Below, piece by piece: positions 27,663-40,989 of a stretch of 64,000 bases of DNA. Under the pieces are notes generated by a model. That model made no database searches, had not been told where the DNA came from, and saw only the letters and a list, made by a program, of their open reading frames with translations. Made by a program: the position numbers and the translations under genes. Where the stretch lies: assembly GCA_016218715.1 (NCBI GenBank), contig JACRDG010000089.1:124001-188000 (forward strand), written 5' to 3'. Source of the stretch: Desulfomonile tiedjei. Its GTDB lineage: Bacteria; Desulfobacterota; Desulfomonilia; Desulfomonilales; Desulfomonilaceae. Position 1 is the first letter of the stretch, and each line of letters opens with the position of its first letter.

Positions 27663-29117
27663 TCACGGCGCTCCTTTGTCCACAGGGTTCTGCCGCGCTC
27701 CACTGGTGCGTGCGCGGCCGAGGCACGCTTCCCAGAGCAACTTGTTGCTCTGGGTGTCGATGGACGCGGTAGTCCAGTAATCGCCCCGGAATCGAAGTAC
27801 GAGGAGCCCACACATGAGTATGAGCGATGTGGTCAGACACCACCACACGCCGGCCGCGTGAGCGCCGAGAACATAAGTTACGAAGAGTATTAAGGGAATA
27901 CGAACCCCCCACATGCCGGTGAAGATGATCCGCATGGTGGCCAGCGTGTCTCCCGCTCCCTGCAATGCGCCGGAGAGTGCTACGCCGACCGCAAAGAACG
28001 GCATCCCTATCATGTTTATCCGCAGGTAACGGCTCATTTCCGCGATAACCGCGGAGTCGTCTGTAAGCAAAGTCGAGATCCAGGGGGCCAGGACAAAGAC
28101 GGCCAGGGAGGGCAATAAGGTGATGGAGAGCGAAAGCGCTGCGGTAACGATCGCGCCGGACCGAGCCCCGTCCACATCGCGAGCCCCGATACGATTACCC
28201 GTCAGCACGGCCGACGCCATGTTGAAGGCGAAGATCGGGAGAAAGATAAGGGCCTCGATGCGCAGTCCGGCAGTCATGGCGGCAAGGGCCGTGATTTCTC
28301 CGTGCTGGAGGCCTCCGACGAGAAAATAGACCACGAGCGTCCCCGCGTTCCAGGCGATCTGCTGCAATGCGGACGGCAGGCCGAGCTTGATGAGATTTCT
28401 CATGCACCGGCTCATAGGGGGCATCAACGGGGCAAGGCGAATACGATAGGAGCCCGAGAACATGTAGGACAGGTTCAGGACCATTCCCACTGTCGTAGCA
28501 AAGGCGCTGGCCCAGGCAATGCCCTGGTAACCGAGAGCAGGGATAGGGCCCCAGCCGAACGCGAGCACCACATCTCCCACCACGTTGACCGAAGCCGCAA
28601 TGCAACTGTTGATCACGGCGACGCGAACCCGACCTGAAGATCGAAGCACGCCGCCAGTGATGATCATCACGTACACCGGGATCAGGACCAGCGAGAAAAT
28701 CCTCAGGAACGCCTCCGCGATTTCCCGGATCTCCGCCGGCATCCCTGCGGCCCGTATGATAGTGCCCGGAAAGATCTGTGCGAACGCGGTCAGTACGCTC
28801 GACAAGACAATGCCGATCAAAAGCGATTGCGAGGCGATGTTCCCGACCCCCTCGTCCGAGTGCGCACCATACGCCTGCGATACCATGGAGACGGTGCCGA
28901 CCGTAATGCCGTTGGCCATTATCAGGAGCGTAAAATAGAGCTGTCCCACATAACCGACCGCGGCCATGACCCGGGTGCCCAGATAGCCGGCAACGTACAC
29001 GTCGGTGATTCCGATGGCAAACTGAAAGAACATCATGAGAATCATCGGCCACCCCATGGACCAAGAGTCTTTGAGGTACTGCCGAATCTCTCGGTACGTG
29101 GCTTTGACGATTACCAT
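27663..29117 (-). CDS. MATE family efflux transporter
   Basis: A multidrug and toxin extrusion type transporter with twelve membrane helices, from the ATG at 29117 (484 residues). The reading frame reaches 32 codons further upstream to a TTG; the ATG sits just before the conserved KDSWSMGWPMILMMFFQF first-helix block, but no strong ribosome binding site exists at either. Typical family stretches are GTRVMAAVGYVGQ, a central MPPMSRCMRNLIKLGLPSALQ loop and the second-half GRNRIGA-type block (TGNRIGARD). It exports cationic drugs or metabolites in exchange for Na+ or H+. It is convergent with the HIT operon, with about 108 bp between stops. Confidence 0.9.
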   Translation of the reverse strand: MVIVKATYREIRQYLKDSWSMGWPMILMMFFQFAIGITDVYVAGYLGTRVMAAVGYVGQLYFTLLIMANGITVGTVSMVSQAYGAHSDEGVGNIASQSLLIGIVLSSVLTAFAQIFPGTIIRAAGMPAEIREIAEAFLRIFSLVLIPVYVMIITGGVLRSSGRVRVAVINSCIAASVNVVGDVVLAFGWGPIPALGYQGIAWASAFATTVGMVLNLSYMFSGSYRIRLAPLMPPMSRCMRNLIKLGLPSALQQIAWNAGTLVVYFLVGGLQHGEITALAAMTAGLRIEALIFLPIFAFNMASAVLTGNRIGARDVDGARSGAIVTAALSLSITLLPSLAVFVLAPWISTLLTDDSAVIAEMSRYLRINMIGMPFFAVGVALSGALQGAGDTLATMRIIFTGMWGVRIPLILFVTYVLGAHAAGVWWCLTTSLILMCGLLVLRFRGDYWTTASIDTQSNKLLWEACLGRARTSGARQNPVDKGAP

Positions 29118-29346
29118 AGAGGCGATCCCATGAGTCGATCCGAATGCCCGCCGCTGGGTCAGATGCCCGCCGATAGACCTTAGCACCATTGCTGAGGCTT
29201 TTCGAGACAACAATGGCCGGGTGTGGTAAAGTAACGGGTCTCACTTGAAATCTTTCGCCACGGACCGTATAGTCTCCCGTGGTTGATCGGGGATACGGGA
29301 GTACTACGCCTCCACAGGGCGAAACCATCGGGAAAAGAATTTCGAT

Positions 29347-32576
<3,230 letters not shown>

Positions 32577-32595
<19 letters not shown>

Positions 32596-33434
32596 GCGTG
32601 AACGGCTGCTGCGAAGCGTGCGAATTCCTCGGGGGACAGCGTTTCGCCTCGTCTGGCCAGATCGATTTCAGCTTCCTCGGCAGCTTTTAAGACGGCCTCC
32701 ATCGTCACGCCGGGGATCGGTCTCGCACGGAGCGTATTTCGCAACGTCTTGCGGCGCTCCGCGAACGACGACCTCACGAGGTTCGTCAAGAGCCCTCTGT
32801 CGGGAACCGCCACGATAGGCTCTTTCAGAAACGATACCCGGACAAGAGACGACACGATATCCGGCGCGGGGAAAAAGGCTCGGGCCGGGATGTGGAAGAG
32901 TATGTCCACCTCCGCGTTCACCGCAAGAAAGACTGACAGAATACCGTAGTCCTTGGTACCCGGCTCCGCGACAAGTCGTTCGGCAACTTCCCGCTGAAGC
33001 AAGATGTGGAGCGACGAGAAAATGTCGCGGTTCTCGTGAATCCTGAAGAGGAGCCGACTGGAAATGCTGTAAGGAAGATTCGCGACCACCTTGAGCCTGC
33101 CGATCGTCTTGGCCAGGCCCTGGAAATCGTACCTGAGAGCGTCCGCGTGTACGAGCTGAACCTGATCGGTAAACGCGAATTTCTCTTCCAGAACGCGAAA
33201 GAAACCGGCGTCCACTTCCAGCGCCCACACGCGAACGCCCCACTCGACCAGCGTTTCCGTCAACGCCCCGAGACCGGCACCGACCTCGACTACGGAGTCT
33301 CCTCTCTGGACCCCGGAGGCGGCTACGATCTTGCGCAGGTAGGATGGGTCCACGAGGAAATTCTGTCCCATCCATTTCTTTGGGGCGAGACCGTGATCCT
33401 TCAAGATTCTCTTTATTTCTGCCGGCTTGGGCAT
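32577..33434 (-). CDS. rsmA: 16S rRNA dimethyladenosine transferase
   Basis: A 285-residue SAM-dependent methyltransferase. It starts [35 protein letters not shown], the standard RsmA/KsgA opening. Motif I is [10 protein letters not shown], motif IV is NLPYSIS, and the C-terminal [17 protein letters not shown] is the family's tail. It dimethylates two adenines in helix 45 of 16S rRNA. The start is ATG at 33434, with GAGGTAAC 13 bases upstream; a GTG three codons earlier is possible. Its 3' end overlaps carB by 19 bp. Confidence 0.95.
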
Positions 33435-33618
33435 AACGTGCACCGTTACCTCACGGGAGATTACCGTCCCGCGATCGCGAAATACAAGGACTCACGTAAA
33501 GCAATTCCTTCTGCTAACTCACGTGACGGAACTCTCCCGCTCACTTCCATCGAAACACGTCACATCACGCGTGAAAAGGTGAACCGAGAAAAGGGATATC
33601 GATGTCAAGGCCGTCCGG

Positions 33619-34374
33619 TCAATCGACGTCCTCATGGCCCCACACCGTGATGTTCGGCATGCCGTGCCCGCGTTTCACCTTCGAGAACACGATCCCGCAG
33701 TAAGGGCACGACTCGGCCGTGAAGTCATCTTTGGGTCTCTGGCAGTTGGGGCATAGTTCGGTGGTGAGGAGCACCACGGTGGGCTGATCTTTCGGGGAAT
33801 CCTTGCCTTTCTGCGGACTGTCCAGGCCCGGGTCCAGGGGTAATTGACTCGTGGAACCAAGCTTTATACCGGAGAAATCGCGGTAGAAGTCTTCCGGCAA
33901 ATCCCCTGGTCCTCGCGAGGACGACCGCGCAGAGATCTCGGGTTCCTCGCTCGGCGTGCTGAGAAGCGCAGTAGCGCTCATCGGGATGATGGAAGCCTCG
34001 TCCACCTCGGGCGCGGCTGCGTCGCGGGTATGGAATTCATATTCCGATAGCACTCCTCTCTCGAGGAGTCGCCGGTAAACCGTCCGCAATTGCGACGGAG
34101 TGAGAGAGTATCGATCCATCAGGTAGAAGTCATCGGGGTGCTGTCGAAATTCTTCGGCAAACTGCTTTGCGTTCAGGGCTTTTCTATCGGGACGTGGCGG
34201 TTCCGAGGTCGGACTGACATCCGCCGAAGTGATGAGTCTCCTGGAGAGGAGTTCTTTCTTGAGATTGAGGAGGCTGGCCGGGGAGAGGTTGTATTTCTCC
34301 CTGAGAGCAGCGTCACCGATTCGCGCCCTGAGATCGGCGATGAATTGTCTGGCGCTAATCACGACCTTTTTCAT
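33619..34374 (-). CDS. KYxLS-module protein with C-terminal zinc ribbon (unknown function)
   Basis: From the ATG at 34374 the protein has 251 residues; the open frame extends 44 codons upstream without conserved-looking sequence. Two modules of the type also found at 17790-18251 are near the N-terminus: DAALREKYNLS (about 20-30) and FYLMDRYSLT (about 82-92), each followed by a helix with basic residues. A Ser/Pro-rich linker follows. The C-terminus has a zinc ribbon, CPNC and CPYC, then a GHGMPNITVWGHE tail. It resembles a DNA- or protein-binding regulator, but its function cannot be named. Confidence 0.75.
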   Translation of the reverse strand: MKKVVISARQFIADLRARIGDAALREKYNLSPASLLNLKKELLSRRLITSADVSPTSEPPRPDRKALNAKQFAEEFRQHPDDFYLMDRYSLTPSQLRTVYRRLLERGVLSEYEFHTRDAAAPEVDEASIIPMSATALLSTPSEEPEISARSSSRGPGDLPEDFYRDFSGIKLGSTSQLPLDPGLDSPQKGKDSPKDQPTVVLLTTELCPNCQRPKDDFTAESCPYCGIVFSKVKRGHGMPNITVWGHEDVD

Positions 34375-34572
34375 CGTGAATGCCCCTGGGTATCCGAGTC
34401 CTTTAAGGCACTGCGGTCGATCGCCGAAACCTGTATCGTCGGCTGAATGTTGCCGGCGAGATCTGCCGGGTCTGACAACGGCTGCGAGAACGGTTCCGTG
34501 ACGCACGCGAACAGCGCTTTGAGCGCGTCACACGCTCCATTACAAGGGTAAACCGCTTCCGGACACAAGTCA

Positions 34573-34601
34573 ATTAGACACGAAAAACGTTGCCGGGTCA
34601 A
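34573..34601 (-). promoter_or_regulatory. Sigma70-type promoter for the KYxLS/zinc-ribbon gene, within a 449-bp gap
   Basis: On the minus strand TTGACC (34596-34601) and TCTAAT (34573-34578) are separated by 17 bp. The leader to the ATG at 34374 would be about 190 nt. The rest of the gap (34375-34823) shows no gene that I can support. Confidence 0.5.
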
Positions 34602-34823
34602 AGGAAAAAAAGCATGTTTCTCGGCCGCTATCGCCCGTTCTCCATGCGTCAGCTCGTTCCGGGGCGGAATCATGCGGACAAGCTCAGGAAAAGTGGCGTC
34701 ACAGCCTGGAGTGCTTCAGGAAAGACGCGAATTGCAGAAAGCGGCACAACAGATCAAGGGTAACGGCTCACCCGGACAGGCGCAGTCCCCGGAAATGAAA
34801 ACAGGCGCCGTTTACAGGATAGA

Positions 34824-35564
34824 CTACCAGGGGTTCTCCTGTATTCCGCGGGACTCCAGTCGCGGCTGCGGGGAAGACGCAAGTTCCATGGATTTCGTGA
34901 CGTCGGCCATGGCCTCGCGTGTCTTGTCCAAATTCGCCAAGGTGACCCCTCGATTGTTGTACGCCACCGCATCGTTTGGTCGCAATTCGATGGCCTTATC
35001 GTAGTCGAGGACCGCATTGCGGTGGTCTCCGGACGCGGCGAGAAGATCCCCCCTGAGCCGGTAGAGCGAACCGTCGCCCGGACTGAGGGAGATCGCCTGG
35101 GAAACATCCGCCACGGCCAAAGCGGCACGGTCGAGCCTGAACAAGGTCTTTGCCCGAGTACGCAACGCTTCGGCGTTTGCAGGTTCGATTTCCAAGACTT
35201 TGGTCAAATCGTTCAGTGCGTCTTGATACTTGGCAGTCTTCAGGAGAAGCGCGCCCCGTTTCAGGTGGTACTCCGGACGGTTAGGGGCTAGCGAGATGGC
35301 CTGGTCGAGGTCGCCGAAGGCTGCGGCTAACTGACCGCTTTGGATGTACGCGATGCCACGCTCGAAGTACAGCTCAGGCTGCGGAGATGCCGTAATCAGC
35401 CGCGACAGGATTTCCGCCGCGTCTTTGGCCTGACCTGCCTGCAACACGGTTCTGGCACGTTGCAACTCGCCCTGGAGGTCCTCGGCGGTTGCGGGACAAG
35501 GCCCGGAACCTTGAGCCAGAGACAGACCCACAAAGATGGCGACGAGCCAAGAGCGGCACTTCAT
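34824..35564 (-). CDS. Periplasmic TPR-repeat protein
   Basis: A 246-residue protein from the ATG at 35564, with GGGGAGGAAGGGAAA upstream. Residues 1-28 are a signal peptide (SWLVAIFVGLSLAQG, cleavage likely near ATAEDL). Residues about 60-225 hold five TPR repeats, each with the W/Y-A-A-F pattern (ALNDLTKVLEIEPANAEAL is typical). Such proteins act as periplasmic scaffolds. It is divergent from glyQ, so the gene pair shares a promoter region. Confidence 0.85.
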   Translation of the reverse strand: MKCRSWLVAIFVGLSLAQGSGPCPATAEDLQGELQRARTVLQAGQAKDAAEILSRLITASPQPELYFERGIAYIQSGQLAAAFGDLDQAISLAPNRPEYHLKRGALLLKTAKYQDALNDLTKVLEIEPANAEALRTRAKTLFRLDRAALAVADVSQAISLSPGDGSLYRLRGDLLAASGDHRNAVLDYDKAIELRPNDAVAYNNRGVTLANLDKTREAMADVTKSMELASSPQPRLESRGIQENPW

Positions 35565-35753
35565 ATCCGGTTTCCCTTCCTCCCCGGGCAATGCAGCAAG
35601 TGAATGAATCTGAAACTATACGACATCGAGCGAGAAGAATCAAATCCCGAGCTTTGGCTTGACGGTTGGGGCTTCTGATGGTAAAAAAGCCTGTTTACGC
35701 GTCAGCTTGCACGTTCCGTTCTCATCAGGAATCCCCAAACGAGGCGACTGCAC

Positions 35754-36656
35754 ATGATGACCTTTCAAGAGCTGATTCTCGCACTGGAAAAGTTCTGGTC
35801 GGAAAAGGGGTGCGTGATCCAGCAGCCCTACGATATCGAAAAAGGCGCCGGGACCATGAACCCCGCGACGTTCCTCCGGGTGCTCGGGCCGGAACCGTGG
35901 CAAGTGGCCTACGTCGAGCCCTCTCGAAGACCCACCGACGGGCGATATGGAGAGAATCCCAACAGGCTCCAGCACTACTATCAGTACCAGGTGATCTTGA
36001 AACCGTCCCCCCTGGAAATTCAGGAGCTGTACATCGAATCGCTCTCCGCGTTCGGTATCGACCCGCTCGCGCACGACATTCGCTTTGTCGAGGACGACTG
36101 GGAGTCACCCACCCTCGGTGCGTGGGGAGTCGGGTGGGAAGTCTGGCTCGACGGAATGGAAATCACCCAGTTTACCTATTTTCAGCAGGCCGGTGGGATC
36201 GACATCAAGCCCGTGGCGGTCGAACTGACTTACGGCATCGAACGGATCTGCATGTACCTCCAGGGGAAGGAAAGCGTCTACGACCTGATCTGGACCGGAG
36301 ACGTTACGTACGGCGACATCCACCACCGTTCCGAGGTGGAAGGCTCGATCTACAATTTCGACAAAGCCGACTCGGAGATGCTCATCACGCTGTTCAACAT
36401 GTACGAGTCCGAGTCGTTGGCCCTGCTCGAGGGGGAAGAGCCGCTGGTCCTTCCCGGATACGACTACTGCCTGAAATGCTCGCACGCGTTCAACGTCCTG
36501 GATGCACGGGGAGCCATCAGCGTCGCGGAGCGCACCGCGTACATCCATCGGGTTCGCAATCTCGCACGCTTGGCCGCGGCTGCGTACCTCGCCCAGCGGG
36601 AGGCAATGGGATTTCCCCTCCTGAACAAATTCTCCCAAAGCGGAGCGAAAAGATGA
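35754..36656 (+). CDS. glyQ: Glycyl-tRNA synthetase alpha subunit
   Basis: A 300-residue class II subunit of the bacterial alpha2beta2 enzyme. It starts [20 protein letters not shown], and contains the family blocks [39 protein letters not shown] and [11 protein letters not shown]. It holds the aminoacylation active site. GAGG lies about 10 bases before the ATG. Its last four bases overlap the glyS start (ATGA), so the subunits are coupled in translation. A TTGACG/TAAAAA pair with 17 bp between (35659-35687) is a weak candidate promoter. Confidence 0.97.
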   Translation: MMTFQELILALEKFWSEKGCVIQQPYDIEKGAGTMNPATFLRVLGPEPWQVAYVEPSRRPTDGRYGENPNRLQHYYQYQVILKPSPLEIQELYIESLSAFGIDPLAHDIRFVEDDWESPTLGAWGVGWEVWLDGMEITQFTYFQQAGGIDIKPVAVELTYGIERICMYLQGKESVYDLIWTGDVTYGDIHHRSEVEGSIYNFDKADSEMLITLFNMYESESLALLEGEEPLVLPGYDYCLKCSHAFNVLDARGAISVAERTAYIHRVRNLARLAAAAYLAQREAMGFPLLNKFSQSGAKR

Positions 36657-38734
36657 AAGGTGAGTTCCTGCTCGAAATCGGCACCGAAGAGCTGCCTGCC
36701 GGCTTTATGGTTCCCGCGCGTGAATCCATTCTCGATCTGTTCACCAGAGCGCTGGACAACGCACGGATAGCTCACGGCCGCATCGAAACGTTCGCAACCC
36801 CTCGGAGACTCATCCTGAGCGCTGTTGACGTGGCTGCGGCCCAGGCCTCTCGCGAGATCGAACGGACCGGCCCTCCGTACGACTCGGCGTACGATGGCAA
36901 TGGGAACCCAACCAAGGCTGCTATAGGCTTCGCGCGGAGTCAAGGGGTCGATGTAACCGACCTGATAGTGGTGGAGAGCGCCAAAGGCAAACAGGTGGCG
37001 GTTCGCAAAGTGGAACAAGGAGTTCCGTTCCCTCAAGTGGCGGCCGAGTTGTTACCGGACCTGATCCAGCGAATAGCCTTCCCCAAAACCATGCGCTGGA
37101 TGGACCTGGACGTGCGCTTCGGCCGGCCGATCCACTGGATGGTCGCTCTGTTCGAGGGACAGGTGGTTCCGTTCGCCATCGGGAACATTCAGACCGGGAA
37201 CCAGAGTCGCGGTCACCGGTTCATGAGCCCCGAAGCCTTCAGCGTCGCTTCATTGGACGATCTCCGGAACGGATTGGAAAGCCGCGGTGTTATCATGGCG
37301 CCGGAACTGAGACGCGGCGCCATCGAGGAGCAGATCAAGAAGCTCGCAGCCCGGGAAGGGCTCAAGGTGTTCGACGACCCGAGCCTTCTCGATGAGGTTA
37401 CGTTCCTCGTCGAGACGCCGTATCCAGTGATGGGGCAATTCGCTGAGGAGTTCCTCGAACTTCCTGCATCAATCCTCATCACGTGTATGAAGAAGCATCA
37501 GCGCTACTTCTCGCTCCAGGGTCCCGAAGGGAGGATTACCAACCGGTTCATTGCCATAAACAACACGGCGGTCAAAGATCCGGCAGTCTCGGTGGCCGGC
37601 CACCAGAGAGTGCTGAAGGCCCGACTCGAAGACGCCCGTTTCTACTACCGTGAGGACCGGCGGACCCCGTTGTTCGACCGCCTCGATGCACTGAGAGGGG
37701 TGGTGTTCCACTCGAAGCTGGGGACCGCGTACGAAAAGGTCGAGCGATTCACCCACCTGGCCCGGAAACTTGCCGAACGCCTCGCACCGGACAAGGTAGA
37801 CCTGGTGCAACGGGCCGCGCTCCTGTGCAAGTGCGACCTCGAGACCGGGATCGTCTACGAGTTCCCCGAACTCCAGGGGATGATCGGCAGCTACTACGCG
37901 AAGATGGATGGCGAGCCGCCGGAAGTGGCCACCGCGGTCAGGGAGCACTATCTCCCGGCCCACGCGGGGGACCGCCTTCCCGAGGGAATAGTCGGGGCCT
38001 TGGTCTCCATCGCGGACAGGATGGATACGATCACCGGCTGCTTCAGTGTCGGATTGATTCCGACGGGCGCTACGGACCCGTACGCGCTCCGGCGCCATGC
38101 ACTCGGGATCATTCAAATCGTGATCCAACTCGATCAGCCCCTGGACCTGGATTGGTTGATAGAGGAAGCCATGGAATCAATCTCGGAGAAGCGTACCCGA
38201 GATGCCGATCAGGTGAGATTCGATATCAAGGAGTTCATCCGTACCCGTTTCGTGAACTTTCACACCACGCGCGACTTCGCACTGGACGTCGTGGAAGCCG
38301 CTGTGCGCGCTCGATTTGACGATCTGTCCGACGCGCGGCGCCGCGTCGAAGCCCTCGATCAGTGGAAACACCGCGAAGATTTCGATGCGATCATGATAGG
38401 GTTTAAGCGCGTAGTGAACATCCTGAAGGACACGCAATACGGGGATCTGTCGGAAAGCCTGCTCACCGAGGAGGCGGAAATAAACCTTTTCCAGGTGTTC
38501 AAGGGCGTAGCGGAACGGGTTGCCCCCCTCATCGAAGAGGGCGATTACGTCAAGGCCCTGGAAGTCATTGCTGAACTGAAACCGCCCATCGACGATCTCT
38601 TCGATCAGGTCATGGTCATGGTGGAAGACGAGAAGGTCAGGAGTAACCGGCTGGGGCTTCTCGGACAGATAGCAGGACTCTTTGCGCGGATCGCTGACTT
38701 CTCCTTCATCGGGTCCACCGCGCCTGCAAGATAG
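36653..38734 (+). CDS. glyS: Glycyl-tRNA synthetase beta subunit
   Basis: A 693-residue protein from the ATG at 36653; the open frame goes back to 35666 but that part lies over glyQ in another frame and is not coding. It begins [23 protein letters not shown], the conserved opening. The tRNA-binding HD-like core ([22 protein letters not shown]) and the anticodon-binding C-terminus ([17 protein letters not shown]) are present. Length matches the family (about 690). Confidence 0.96.
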   Translation: MKGEFLLEIGTEELPAGFMVPARESILDLFTRALDNARIAHGRIETFATPRRLILSAVDVAAAQASREIERTGPPYDSAYDGNGNPTKAAIGFARSQGVDVTDLIVVESAKGKQVAVRKVEQGVPFPQVAAELLPDLIQRIAFPKTMRWMDLDVRFGRPIHWMVALFEGQVVPFAIGNIQTGNQSRGHRFMSPEAFSVASLDDLRNGLESRGVIMAPELRRGAIEEQIKKLAAREGLKVFDDPSLLDEVTFLVETPYPVMGQFAEEFLELPASILITCMKKHQRYFSLQGPEGRITNRFIAINNTAVKDPAVSVAGHQRVLKARLEDARFYYREDRRTPLFDRLDALRGVVFHSKLGTAYEKVERFTHLARKLAERLAPDKVDLVQRAALLCKCDLETGIVYEFPELQGMIGSYYAKMDGEPPEVATAVREHYLPAHAGDRLPEGIVGALVSIADRMDTITGCFSVGLIPTGATDPYALRRHALGIIQIVIQLDQPLDLDWLIEEAMESISEKRTRDADQVRFDIKEFIRTRFVNFHTTRDFALDVVEAAVRARFDDLSDARRRVEALDQWKHREDFDAIMIGFKRVVNILKDTQYGDLSESLLTEEAEINLFQVFKGVAERVAPLIEEGDYVKALEVIAELKPPIDDLFDQVMVMVEDEKVRSNRLGLLGQIAGLFARIADFSFIGSTAPAR

Positions 38735-38779
38735 CTGGTGCACCGGGGTTTCCGTCCCGCGACGGAAACCCAAAGAGTG

Positions 38780-40435
38780 CTACAGTCTCGTCTTGAGAAA
38801 CGCAGCCAGATTTCGTCTCGATTTGTCCATCCCGAGCTTTTTCCTGATGTTCTTGCGATGCACGAGGACCGTTTGGGGGGATATGCTCATGGTTTTGGCT
38901 ATCTGCTTGGATGAGAGACCCGATCGTATCAGTTCGCAGACGCGGATCTCTCGCGGGGTCAGCCTGTGATCGTTGTTCGTGATGTTGAAACCGAAAGACG
39001 AGAACATGTTTGACAGGTTGAATTCCAGTGATTCCAGGAGAAACTTGACCGTGTCGGACTTCTCCTGATGTTTCAACTCCTCGAGGATGGGCATCACGGT
39101 AAGATTCAAGTGGTGCGCAACCTTCTCCCGGACCTCTCTCTTCTGGCCTTCAATCCCCGAGATGACTATTTTGAGGGCTTCGTTCGTCTTTTCGAGACTT
39201 TCCGAGTACCGCCGCAAGTCTTGTCGCGAATGCTCCAGGTCTCGCGTGCGCTCGGCGACCTTGGTCTCCAGGGCCTCGTGGCTGGCCCGGAGCTTTTCCT
39301 CGGCCTCTTTGAGGTCCGTGACATCCCGAAGCGTGACGACGAGGCCGATCGGCACCCCCCTGTGATTGCGGAGTATCGAGTTGTGCACCAGACCAGGGAA
39401 GACGCTGCCGTCCGCGCGGCAGTGCCAGAGTTCGCCTGCGAAGTGTCCGCGGGACTGGATATCCCGGAACGCTTCTGCCACCGCGGGGAAATGTTGCTGG
39501 CTGTGGAATACCGAGTAATGCTTGCCCATGGCTGCTTCGGGCGTGTACCCGTGCATGGCGGCAAACGCTCGATTGACGAACCTGACGCTCCCATCGAGAT
39601 CGATCAGCATGATCCCCTCGGAACTCTGTTCCACTGCCTCGGAGAGGAGTCTGATCCGTTCCTGCCATCGGCGACGCTCGCTGATGTCACGGAACACCAG
39701 TACCCACCCGATGATCTTACCTTCGGGATTGCGAATGGGCGCGCCGCACGGGTCTACGGCCACGCGGGAACCGTCTGCCGCGACGAGTTCGTAATCACGC
39801 TCGGCATAGACGACGTCCGCGTCGAGATGCAGCAGTTTGTCCGCAAAACCTTCATGGGCGCTCCCGTCGGCATCGGTGACCGTTCGGAACACCTCGGAAA
39901 GCGGTCGGCCGGTAGCCGAGTTCTGTGACATGCCGGTGAGTGCTTCCGCAACGGGGTTCATGAAAATCACTCGGCCTCCGGGATCGGTGGCAATGACCGC
40001 ATCCGCGATGCTCCGCAAGGTGCCGGAAAACCATTCCCGACTCACGCGGAGCTGGTTCTCGAGCTGGTGTCGCAGGAGCGCCATCTTGATCGTGGAATGC
40101 AGTTCTTGCTCCCGGAAGGGCTTGATCAAGTATCCGAACGGCTCTGAGAGGCTTGCGCGTTCGAGCATCTCCTCGTCCGCATATGCGGTAAGGTACACGA
40201 TGGGAATCCTGAGATGTGCCCGGATGCGTGCCGCTGCGGTCACTCCGTCCATGTCGCCTCTCAGCACCACGTCCATGACCACGAGGTCCGGATGGAACTC
40301 GTCGGCTAACCGAACGGCCTCGCTACCGCTGGAAGCTATCGCGCACACCTCGTAACCGAGCTCTTCCAGGCTCATGGAGATGTCTTCTGCGATGACCGCC
40401 TCGTCGTCAACGACCATGATTCTCGGTCTGGCCAT
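38780..40435 (-). CDS. Response regulator: REC-PAS-PAS with LuxR-type helix-turn-helix
   Basis: A 551-residue protein. The receiver domain (1-120) has the acidic pocket (D10, D11), phosphoacceptor D55, T83 and K105. Two PAS domains follow (about 130-255 and 262-385), then a coiled coil (about 385-430) and a LuxR/GerE helix-turn-helix (about 487-545, LTPREIRVCELIRSGLSSKQIAKTM). There is no histidine kinase domain, so the kinase is encoded elsewhere. The PAS domains may sense a ligand or redox state and modulate DNA binding. It is on the minus strand and ends 45 bp from glyS. Confidence 0.93.
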   Translation of the reverse strand: MARPRIMVVDDEAVIAEDISMSLEELGYEVCAIASSGSEAVRLADEFHPDLVVMDVVLRGDMDGVTAAARIRAHLRIPIVYLTAYADEEMLERASLSEPFGYLIKPFREQELHSTIKMALLRHQLENQLRVSREWFSGTLRSIADAVIATDPGGRVIFMNPVAEALTGMSQNSATGRPLSEVFRTVTDADGSAHEGFADKLLHLDADVVYAERDYELVAADGSRVAVDPCGAPIRNPEGKIIGWVLVFRDISERRRWQERIRLLSEAVEQSSEGIMLIDLDGSVRFVNRAFAAMHGYTPEAAMGKHYSVFHSQQHFPAVAEAFRDIQSRGHFAGELWHCRADGSVFPGLVHNSILRNHRGVPIGLVVTLRDVTDLKEAEEKLRASHEALETKVAERTRDLEHSRQDLRRYSESLEKTNEALKIVISGIEGQKREVREKVAHHLNLTVMPILEELKHQEKSDTVKFLLESLEFNLSNMFSSFGFNITNNDHRLTPREIRVCELIRSGLSSKQIAKTMSISPQTVLVHRKNIRKKLGMDKSRRNLAAFLKTRL

Positions 40436-40582
40436 TCACACCATCCCTTTGGCACCTGCGCCACTCCTCAAGCGCGGCCTGATCCGCACCGTCATGGTAC
40501 CCACATTACAAGGGGTCGCGAGAAAAGCAACTCCCTCAGTACCGGAGTTCGCAAATGCAGTGGCGGATTCGTCCTCGCTTTC

Positions 40583-40760
40583 ACAGGCCCGTAAGCCGGC
40601 AATGGCACCCGGGCGAGCAGCGGAGATACGGCCACCGGAATGGCACCGATGAAAGAGACGTGCCTCGGAAGAGTGACCGGCAAGATGTCGGCCCCTCTGA
40701 ACAGGCAAAATCAGAGACCTCAAGGAAAGTATCGCATCAGAGAAGGGGAGTACTCCTACA
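40583..40760. repeat. Repeat family B, copy 2, in a 554-bp gap
   Basis: Similar to 24303-24441, with the shared blocks GCCACCGGA, GCACCGATG, GAAGAGTGACCGGCAAGATG and a GGAGTACT end. It lies just upstream (5') of the REC-PAS-PAS gene and after the end of the minus-strand SH3 gene. The remaining gap (40436-40989) has one more structured stretch at 40864-40901 and no gene that I can support. Confidence 0.7.
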
Positions 40761-40863
40761 AGACTGACTGAATAATCTCAGGGAGTGCTTTCAAAGCGAA
40801 TTCGTGTGGAAGGATGGGGAATCGCTGGCTCGAAGGACGACGGTGCCGTAAGTCAAGAGCAAT

Positions 40864-40901
40864 GCTGCCCGAGCGTGACGAGGAAACGTTCTCTCGGCAG
40901 C
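40864..40901. other. Hairpin with an inner stem, in the 554-bp gap
   Basis: GCTGCCCGAG (40864-40873) pairs with CTCGGCAGC (40893-40901) with one bulged base, and the loop contains the shorter GAGGAAACGTTCTC self-complement. It may be a terminator of the SH3 gene or part of a small RNA. Confidence 0.35.
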
Positions 40902-40989
40902 GGCTTGGTTGGAGAGGGTACCGGAGAGAAGAGCAGTCTCTGCAAGCCCCCGGTATCCTCCTGCGGTCTGGAACCTTAGTACAGAGGCT

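Noticed and set aside
34672-35004. Plus-strand frame opposite the TPR gene
   Set aside because: The TPR repeats and signal peptide on the minus strand are clear, so this frame is a shadow.
35666-36652. N-terminal extension of the glyS frame (total 1022 residues)
   Set aside because: The first 329 codons lie over glyQ in another frame and have no conserved sequence; the ATG at 36653 begins the true protein at the glyQ stop.
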